The notes under the pieces were generated by a model that was given only the letters and a program-made list of their open reading frames with translations, ran no database searches and was not told where the DNA came from. This document shows, piece after piece, positions 63,719 to 64,000 of a stretch of 64,000 nt of DNA; position 1 is the stretch's first letter, and each line of letters starts with the position of its first letter. Position numbers and translations under genes: made by a program. Location of the stretch: the NCBI RefSeq assembly GCF_036227405.1, contig NZ_CP109473.1, positions 6,572,001 to 6,636,000 of the forward strand, given 5' to 3'. This DNA is from Streptomyces sp. NBC_01460 (GTDB taxonomy: Bacteria > Actinomycetota > Actinomycetes > Streptomycetales > Streptomycetaceae).

Positions 63719-64000
63719 TCAGGAAACCTGCGGTCCGCGCCGCTGGGGCAGGGTCACCACCGCGGCGTCGCTCGTGCCGGACGGCGGCAGACCGGCGAGC
63801 TGGCAGAGCAGATCTCCCCAGGCGACCAGGTGCGCGCCCATGTCCGGCACCCCGCCGCGCCCCTCGCGCGGCGTCCACGAGGCCCGGATCTCGATCTGTG
63901 TCGCCGGGCGGCGCTCGGACAGTGCGCCGAAGTAGTGCGACCCGGCGCGCGTCACCGTCCCGCCGGCCTCCCCGTACGAGAGCCCCCGGGCGTCCAGTGC
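63719..64000 (-). CDS. DUF3000 family protein, C-terminal part
   Basis: 93 residues are in the window; the start is off the right edge. ALDARGLSYGEAGG, SHYFGALSERRPATQIEIR and WTPREGRGGVPDMGAHLVAW match the conserved C-terminal half of DUF3000, a small cytoplasmic actinobacterial protein of unknown function, usually encoded near hemE. Strand and terminator suggest an independent unit upstream of the response regulator. Confidence 0.85.
   Translation of the reverse strand, partial: ALDARGLSYGEAGGTVTRAGSHYFGALSERRPATQIEIRASWTPREGRGGVPDMGAHLVAWGDLLCQLAGLPPSGTSDAAVVTLPQRRGPQVS

Overview
The window is 64 kb of very GC-rich DNA with strong third-codon GC, Tat/lipoprotein sugar-binding proteins, LytR-CpsA-Psr proteins, NgcEFG- and XylFGH-type transporters and a ROK regulator. 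All of this points to a Streptomyces chromosome. The block from about 26.8 kb to the right end (ngcEFG, ROK regulator, xylFGH, dxs, amino-acid permease, LCP protein, fadAB, RNase D, response regulator, DUF3000) follows, as I remember it, the order of the S. coelicolor SCO6005-SCO6031 region. That comparison is from memory, not from a search. No tRNA, rRNA, CRISPR array, prophage or intact insertion sequence was seen.

Layout. 0-1.6 kb: the tail of an unrecognised gene, then a marR-haloalkane dehalogenase operon with a palindromic operator. 1.7-10.1 kb: glycan catabolism, with a binding protein-permease-permease-GH1 operon behind a CebR/LacI-type box, xylose isomerase, and a divergent GH31 alpha-xylosidase. 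10.1-11.4 kb holds no gene I can support. 11.4-16.1 kb: secreted proteins (DUF2690, a 1006-residue SLT/golvesin-like protein, two lipoproteins). 16.4-22.4 kb: histidine phosphatase, LCP protein, sortase and two surface proteins. 22.5-30.3 kb: secreted GH92 mannosidase and divergent ngcEFG. 30.3-38 kb: a mixed metabolic stretch with esterase/amidohydrolase/YaaH transporter, Dps, DoxX/isochorismatase beside a broken AraC regulator, and TetR with a DHFR-like reductase. 38.2-46.7 kb: ROK regulator, xylFGH, dxs, amino-acid permease. 46.7-57.7 kb: NYN protein, second LCP protein, beta-propeller protein, GT2-TagF fusion, two tandem alpha/beta hydrolases with Ig-like tails, and a secreted EEP phosphatase/nuclease. 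57.8-64 kb: fadBA, RNase D, response regulator, DUF3000.

How the parts fit. The left and centre take up and degrade plant and fungal polymers: beta-glucosides, xylan side chains, chitin oligomers, mannans and xylose. Candidate binding sites for CebR-like, DasR-like and LacI/ROK-like regulators lie in front of the relevant operons. The 16-22 kb and 46-57 kb blocks concern the cell surface: LCP ligases, sortase, and a teichoic-acid-type polymerase with accessory hydrolases.

The best candidate for an undescribed system is 48.5-56.8 kb. A GT2-glycerophosphotransferase fusion is translationally coupled to two paralogous proteins that pair an apparent Ser-Asp-His hydrolase with two Ig-like modules but have no signal peptide, and a beta-propeller gene lies upstream. 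Second is the 11.4-15.7 kb operon of three secreted proteins.
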